A stretch of 64,000 nt of DNA, from assembly GCA_016630955.3 (NCBI GenBank), contig CM049996.1, positions 1-64,000 of the forward strand, in the 5' to 3' direction. The notes under the pieces are model-generated. The model was not told the origin of the DNA. It saw nothing but the letters and a program-made list of their open reading frames with translations, and did not search any database. Below, piece after piece: positions 58,308 to 64,000 of the stretch (positions are counted from its first letter, which is position 1; each line of letters starts with the position of its first letter). The position numbers and the translations under genes are program-made. Origin of the DNA: Didymella arachidicola. Taxonomy: Eukaryota; Ascomycota; Dothideomycetes; Pleosporales; Didymellaceae.

Positions 58308-61032
58308 TTAGCTTTCCAGCCTAGGCACGGCGTCCTGCAGCTCCCTCAACCTCTCCTCAAATTCCGGCAGCGCCTCCCTCAGCTTCTGCCTTGCCTGTCT
58401 TTGGCCCACGCTCATCTGCTGATCATCAGCTAACAGCTCCTTCATCACCCTCACAAAGTTCAGCAACTCGGCCTTGGTCTCGTTCAAGAACCAATGCACG
58501 ATCGGCATTAGCCTCGCCTCCAAATCGGCGACCACTGCATCTTCGTAGCGATCAACAATCGTGCCGCCGTTCCAGCCATCCGTTACCAGGTAGCGTTCTA
58601 GAGCTGCAACCTGTCGCGCGTACTTGCCCGTACCAGTCTTCCTGCTTACCTTCAGGTAGACAGGTACCATGAGTGAAGCCACCAGGCAGCCAACGTCCTC
58701 CTCGGTGGTCGCAAAGCGCTGAGTCGCGCGCACAGCTCGGTGGAGCTGAAACTCGAAAGATCCAGACTTGGTGAAAACGACATGTTCGAGCTTGCGCCAC
58801 TCGCGATGGAAGCTGGCCTTGAACGGAGTCTGGCCAGCAGAATTTTCGAGCGCTCCGAAGACATCATTCAAGCAGTCTTCGATCCTGGTTGACATTTGCG
58901 TCCAGCCAGAAGCGAGGCGTGCCGATGTGTTCTGCGCGAAAGCTGTGACTGCAGGCTCCATGCTCTCTTGCAGCATCTGGTTCCAGTTGATGCGCTTTCC
59001 TTGTAACGCCTGTGCTTTGCTGTTGGCGATGAAGCCGCTCTCGCGCAAGGCTTTGCTGAAGGACGCCACAAGTACTGGACCGAGATCGGTCTGTTGCCAC
59101 CCAGTAATGACATCTGTGACGGCCTCAAGCTGCTTCTCAGCGTCGGGTTGAAAGGGCCAGATCCGCAGGGACGGTAGCAGCTGCGTAGAGGCAAGGTCTG
59201 TAAGATCGGTGTGTAACATGGGAATCTGCTCTTCTGCTAGTTGTTCGCAGAACGCTGAGTAGTCGCTGTCATCTTCAAACTTCTCTAGAACACGGGTGGC
59301 GCTGTCTGCGATCTCGGCCATGATTAGGTGGATGTGATTCCAGAGGTGCTCGTAGTTGCGAGTTCCAGTCAATCCAAGTAGATAGCGTTTGAGTGCAGGA
59401 ACATTTGTGTCTCTCGCACTCATCACTGGCTTGCGCAATCGAGATGAGTCCAACCATTCGAGGTATTGCGCGGCGGAGATTGCAAAGACCGCGATGTTTT
59501 TGAATGATTCTGGGTCCAAAGAAGCATATTTAGTGACGATGTTCTCGCGTAGGTGGTCTGCTCGCTCCCGGATCATGGCATTCAAGGCCAGTTCTTGCAG
59601 ATACGTCAGGTACGCGCGCTTGATGTTAGCATCTGAGATCCGCCCGGCGTCAGCTTTGAAAGCTCGAATAGTGGCGTACGGCTCGATCGTGGAGTCCCGA
59701 ATGCGGTCGTTGGCGTCTTGGACACCACTCATAAAGATTGTCTGGATCTTGTCAGCAGTTGCGCGAGCATTCTGTCAAGGTATTCCTACATCGACCTTGT
59801 TATATATCAGGACGGTATTGTTAAATCCATGCGCTCGAACCGACTGCCTGATCAGAGCATCCAGGTCCGCATCTTCCAAACCGCGTTCAGGCCGATCACA
59901 TATGATCATTTCGACATCTACATCTCTGCGAATGGCGTTGGCCCTTGCAATGCGGTCTTGATTGATATCGCGTAGACCTAAGGTCGTCAGTGTAAGCAAG
60001 CTCTATTGATGAACAAAGCTTACCTGGTAGGTCTATGAAAGTCAATCCTGCTTGCAGCAGTGAACCACCGGTTTTGATCACCAGGAAGTCGACAAAGGGG
60101 GCTAAAGCGTCGGCTACAATGCGAATATGATCGAGGTCGTCATCTTCGACTTGCGAGTAGCAAATTCTACGGGCTTCGATGGTACCGGTAGATGAGATGC
60201 GCTGCTCGATGGCGTCGATGCAAGTCTGGAACAAGTCGCCACTGCAAACGTTTTCTGCTGTCAACAGGGACCGTAGAGAATCTTTCGCCTCTGTGTTGGT
60301 CCGTGTATCGAATGCAATGTCAAAGAACTCTTCTGCCGTAGACGCGTGACGGCGACTGTCGTCATCAGTAGGATCTCTGTCTGGTCCGAAGTGGTATGCG
60401 TGGTATCTCCTGATGTGATTCTCCGTCATCTTGGCCAATGCTGCAGCGTCGAGGAACTCGATATCGACATCACTGCTAGTCGTATCGCCAGTTGCTCCAG
60501 GCAGAAATTCGATCTTGGTGGGGTAGAGCGTACATGAGCGTCCTTCTGCGGAGCTCTTGGTGATGTTTGGGCGGTTGAACAGCGCCTTATACAAATAGCT
60601 TTTCCCGACACCTGCAGGGCCGACAGTGGTGACAGTCAGTGGCTTTGGCGCACTGATTATCCGCCCTCGTTGTATGGTCTCCCGCTGATTCTCCATCTCT
60701 GCGTCGTCGTCTTCAAAACCTTGCAGACTAATCCAGAGATCACGTAAAGCTGCATCGATTCTGCTTTGGAGCGCAGGGACGTCAAAGCCGAAGTACGGAT
60801 GATCAGGCGGCGGCCCCTGTTCAGGATCGAAAACACCTTCGTTACCTTCTGCCTCTACGATGAGTAGGGATTGATCTTCTTCGAACGCCCGGGGGCCTAT
60901 AATCGCTTCGAAGTTGTTGTGACTGCGTCATATCAGCCGCCGCATTTGCCATATCGGTGACACCTCGTACCTTGGCAGTGGCGTCGGGGACCTTTCTGGC
61001 ACGAAAAGGCTGTCTGCCTCGTGATCAGTCAT
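58308..61032 (-). CDS. Large dynamin-like / SLIP-GC-type GTPase
   Basis: Four exons, 60,971-61,032, 60,024-60,922, 59,790-59,977 and 58,308-59,741, give 860 residues in one frame; introns are 46-48 bp with GTACGA, GTAAGC and GTAGGA donors. The G domain shows the P-loop GPAGVGKS (about 122-129), DLPG (about 318-321) and NKVD (380-383). The P-loop to DLPG distance is long, as in fungal SLIP-GC-like nuclear GTPases. The C-terminal half is helical with no membrane segment. The start MTDHEADSLFVPERSP is the first ATG in the first exon. The last intron is 48 bp and, if not spliced, would show an in-frame TGA. The biological role of this fungal family is not established. Confidence 0.8.
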
Positions 61033-61685
61033 CTTGGTCGCAGGGATTCGTTGGCAATATTGCGGCTTTGCCAGTCGTCGCAAACTTGGGCTTTGTCAGG
61101 CGTCGCAATCTTGGGTTTCGGGGTCCTTCGCAGAGAACAGACGCCACGGATGCCGTGAGGTAGTGTTGACAGCTTCTTCAGGGTTGAAAGACGATAGCTG
61201 ATTGTGGTAGGAGTTTGTCACAGGGCGCGGCGCGAGGTTTGCGTGCCAGTCAAATCGTAGTAGGCGGCAACGTACCGCCAGTTGCGGTGACGCAAGGTCC
61301 AAGTGAAGGAACATCCGCGGCACCTTGTACAAAAAGACATCTTGCAATGCTTCCGAGATGTATTGCCTGCTTGGCTGAGCTTGGGCTCAGTAGACGACCT
61401 GAGGGTTGATGAGACCGAAATATTATTGATCAGGCAGGAAACGCAAATCGCAGACAGGCGCTGTTTTCGCGCATAGCTACCATGAGCTCAAACCCTCGAC
61501 GCCCGTCTTACCGCTCTGCTGCGAGGTCAGTAGAAGTTCCCAGATACTCATCTAACACACAAATACAGACCACGGTCTTGTGCGCCGCCTGAACCACGTG
61601 TCGTATCACATTGCCCGATCGTATCCTACCTTGGTATCTTATGTTTATGCGCCACTACCCATACATTGCCCAAACCAACAAGATT
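61033..61685. other. Intergenic, no gene seen
   Basis: About 650 bp upstream of the GTPase gene, presumed promoter region. No supported frame. Confidence 0.4.
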
Positions 61686-62033
61686 CTACACAACCACCAC
61701 ATTGTCGCCTTCGCTTTTCCTGCTCGATGCACCTCCTTCAGGCTTGCGCCCTTGCCCAGGGCTGGACCACCCTTCCACATCGAGCTTGCCCACAATCTCA
61801 TCCTCGATGCTACCCAAGCTCCCATCATCTGAGTCGCTCTCAATATCCTCAAACATCCTTGCGAAACGTTGATGCCCTTCCCGTTCTTCCTGTTCTTGTG
61901 TCTTCTCATCTCCATCATCCTCACCATCATCGCTGGTTTTGCCTTCCAGCTCAGCCTTGCGCTGAGCCAGGCGGAGAGCGAATTGCCGGCGCGCGCGAGA
62001 AGGCGGTATCTGAAGCGGTGGTGGAATCTTCGC
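61686..62033 (-). CDS. Hypothetical acidic protein, last exon only
   Basis: A 116-codon open segment after a good 3' splice site (GCTAAC branch, TCTAG acceptor at 62,034-62,036). It begins AKIPPPLQIPPSRARRQFAL, then a charged helix and an acidic segment (RMFEDIESDSDDGSLG) and ends NVVVV. It looks coding, but I could not find the upstream exon: the nearest ATG with a GTAACT donor (about 62,100-62,118) joins in the wrong frame. I do not recognise the family. It is next to the 3' end of the SAPS gene on the same strand. Confidence 0.35.
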   Translation of the reverse strand, partial: AKIPPPLQIPPSRARRQFALRLAQRKAELEGKTSDDGEDDGDEKTQEQEEREGHQRFARMFEDIESDSDDGSLGSIEDEIVGKLDVEGWSSPGQGRKPEGGASSRKSEGDNVVVV

Positions 62034-62355
62034 CTAGACGGATGTTAGCCGCGCACAATGTGAGAACAACGAGCTGATGAGGGGGTCGGAAGTTACGGCA
62101 AAGAGAATGATGGAGACATGAGTGAGAGATTATCACAAAGGAAACGCCTGTAGCGATGCATATTGCTACAGAAGTCATACACCCGACGTGGGTTGTATGT
62201 ACAAGAAGACAGAAGTTTCCAACACCAAGCATGCAAATGCCCCGTGGGTCATACCAATAGCGCACAAGATAAAACAGGAAAAGAAAGGAAACGCACCAAG
62301 CCCGCAAACAGGATCGTTTTGTGGTGACTCGGGTAGGGCTCGGATGGAGATGGGG

Positions 62356-64000
62356 TTATCGATAGTCCATATCAGCATCGTCAAATGAGACTTCACCCAC
62401 TTGTTCGGAGTCGTCGACAGGGCCTTGTCGTTCCCTGTTGCCATCGTCGTCTTCCATATCTTCATCTTCTTCGTCACTCGAATTAGTAAACCCGCTGAGC
62501 AATGAGCCACCGCTGAAGGTGTACCCACCGCCTCCGGTGTCACCTTGTTGGGCCAGGTCCATGCTGTCGAGACCGACTGCACCGTTATTGCCCATGCTGG
62601 CATTTGAAAGACTGCCGTCTCCACCAAAGTTAGAAGCGGCATTAACAGCGTTGAGAACGGCCTGCCTTGGGCCAACGCTCATGTCCGGTCGAACGCCACC
62701 AAGGATTGCGTTGTCCCTCTCGCGTGTATCTGAGAGGACATGCTCGACGTAGTGTATCCAATCCTCGCTGTGGACCTTGTCCACGACCGCCTGCGACAGA
62801 ATCTCTGTTGGATGCCTTTCGGTGAACTTGAGCACCTCCTCAGCAATCAGAGTGAGGTGACCCATGTAGCCCAACCTCATGTGGGTCTCTTGCTGAGCCT
62901 TGTCGCTCGCTTGTTGACCTTCGATGATCCTTTCGGTGATCCTGCCAGTCTGGAACAGGTCAATGGCCACCGATCGGTTGTAGCCATGCTCCATCTGACC
63001 GTTAAAGACTTGCTGCACAACGTCGTAAACGACGTTATGGAGGAAGTTGTTCCATGGAAAAAGAAAGAAAAAGTCCTGCTTGCGTTAGTGGGCGAACAAG
63101 CGTGAGACCGTTGTTACTTACGAGGATGGTGGGTACGACCTTGTTCTCGACGAAGGTAATCTTGAGGAGATCGCCGACGACAGGGGTACCGTCGATGTCG
63201 AGCACGTACTGTTGGTTCTCCGAGCCGCCGCCAAATACGACCGATCGCACGCTCGATGTCTCATCGATAGGTGTTGCCTCAGCGGCGTCTTCAGGCGCAG
63301 GAGCTGTGAACTTGGAAGTGTCGATCTTTGTGGCCTCAGTATTACTCTCGCGGTTCTTACCCGCGAAGAGTGGCGCAGGCTTCTCGACATCCTGCGGCGA
63401 GACGGGCTCGGTCTCGTCGGAACTTTGGTTGAGTTGTTGTGTCAAAAGTGATGGGGTAGTCTTCGTCTCGGACTCCTCTTTCGACTCATCAACAGCCTCG
63501 TCTCTCTCGCCCATAACAGTATCGTTGTCCAAGTCCAGGCCCCCGACTTTGGAGGTCAGACCTGCCGATGTGGGTGATTCGGCATCGACTGGCTTCGGAG
63601 GCGTAGCGGCAGCAGCAGCAGCGGGCGATGGTGCATCCTTTGGTGGTGTAAGCGGCTCGTCCACGAACTCGCCATCACCTTCCCCGGTCTTCTCAGTGGG
63701 CGACTCTTTCGGGTCGTTTTTGGGTGAGCGCTCCAGTGGTTCGCCGATCTGCTCCTTTTCGGTAGCTTCGATAGCAGCTACTGCAACTTCTGGCGCTGTG
63801 ACCTTCTCGAAGTCGTCCTCAGAGTTGTTCTGTACTTGCAGAGGTTTGATCTCCTCGGGAGTGTCGACGGAAGGTGCGCGCGCGTGGTGGAAGCCTTGGC
63901 TATCAACGCTGGTAGAGAAGTCGCCAAGATTGGCTGCGTTGCCCGATGTCAGCTTGCCTTCAGCCTTGAGGCGCTCGCGTTCGGCATCCCGTCTCTTGAC
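62356..64000 (-). CDS. SAPS-domain Sit4/PP6 phosphatase-associated protein, 5' part outside the window
   Basis: Partial gene. Exons are 63,122 to beyond 64,000 and 62,356-63,075, split by a 46-bp intron (GTAAGT, CACTAAC branch, GCAG). The join restores the SAPS-family segment ENKVVPTIL then DFFFLFPWNNFLHNVVYDVV, followed by MEHGYNRSVAIDLF, RLGYMGHLTLIAEEV and the helical repeats of the domain. The upstream exon part is a long acidic Ser/Thr/Pro-rich linker between two halves of the domain. The C-terminus is Gly/Asn-rich and acidic. SAPS proteins (yeast Sap155, Sap185, Sap190) are regulatory subunits of the phosphatase Sit4/PP6, acting in nutrient signalling and the G1 phase. Confidence 0.9.

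Noticed and set aside
59775..59777. In-frame TGA in the dynamin-like GTPase gene as a disabling mutation
   Set aside because: A 48-bp intron (59,742-59,789; GTAGGA donor, CTGAC branch, CCAG acceptor) removes it and keeps the frame and the NKVD motif context, so the gene reads as intact.

Overview
The window is the left end of a chromosome of a filamentous ascomycete. It opens with CCCTAA-type telomere repeats. Genes carry short 44-93 bp introns with GT...AG ends and CTAAC-like branch sites, and the conserved genes on the right (COQ3, MRPL27/mL41, UTP14, a GH81 glucanase, a SAPS-family gene) are fungal. The style of the transposons and of the OrsD/RecQ-type subtelomeric genes suggests Dothideomycetes, probably Pleosporales; that placement is inference.

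Layout. 1-1.58 kb: telomere and pyrimidine-rich subtelomeric repeats, including eight perfect 20-bp units. 1.58-9.38 kb: two large minus-strand open frames. Both carry OrsD-like zinc-finger modules and a central domain that I read as a tyrosine-recombinase fold; the telomere-proximal one continues into a RecQ-like helicase. 9.9-10.4 kb: tandem repeats. 10.5-13.6 kb: a small acidic hypothetical gene and a ParB-like gene with one internal stop, with palindromic sites on both sides. 13.84-30.0 kb: two chromodomain Ty3/gypsy elements in tandem (LTR-A-LTR-B-LTR, shared middle LTR), coded on the minus strand, each with a plus-strand Zn2Cys6-like gene between pol and the 3' LTR. A pogo/Fot1 transposon is nested in element A. 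30.0-33.55 kb: a RIP-like transposase relic, a second pogo element with 64-bp perfect inverted repeats, and a truncated copy of the OrsD gene.

From about 33.6 kb the DNA looks like native chromosome: a decayed AZF1-like zinc-finger gene, a gene-poor stretch, a DUF1989 gene, a Cys-rich secreted protein, a frameshifted GH105-like gene, a small secreted-protein candidate, then housekeeping genes. A third pogo element sits in the divergent promoter between MRPL27 and UTP14. The window ends inside a SAPS-domain gene.

The most unusual material is (i) the recombinase-like residues in the subtelomeric helicase family and (ii) the swapped cassette in the gypsy pair. The two elements have nearly identical gag-pol but different antisense Zn2Cys6 genes, and each is linked to a different U3 carrying its own cluster of repeated motifs. 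This suggests a self-encoded regulator that travels with its own promoter.
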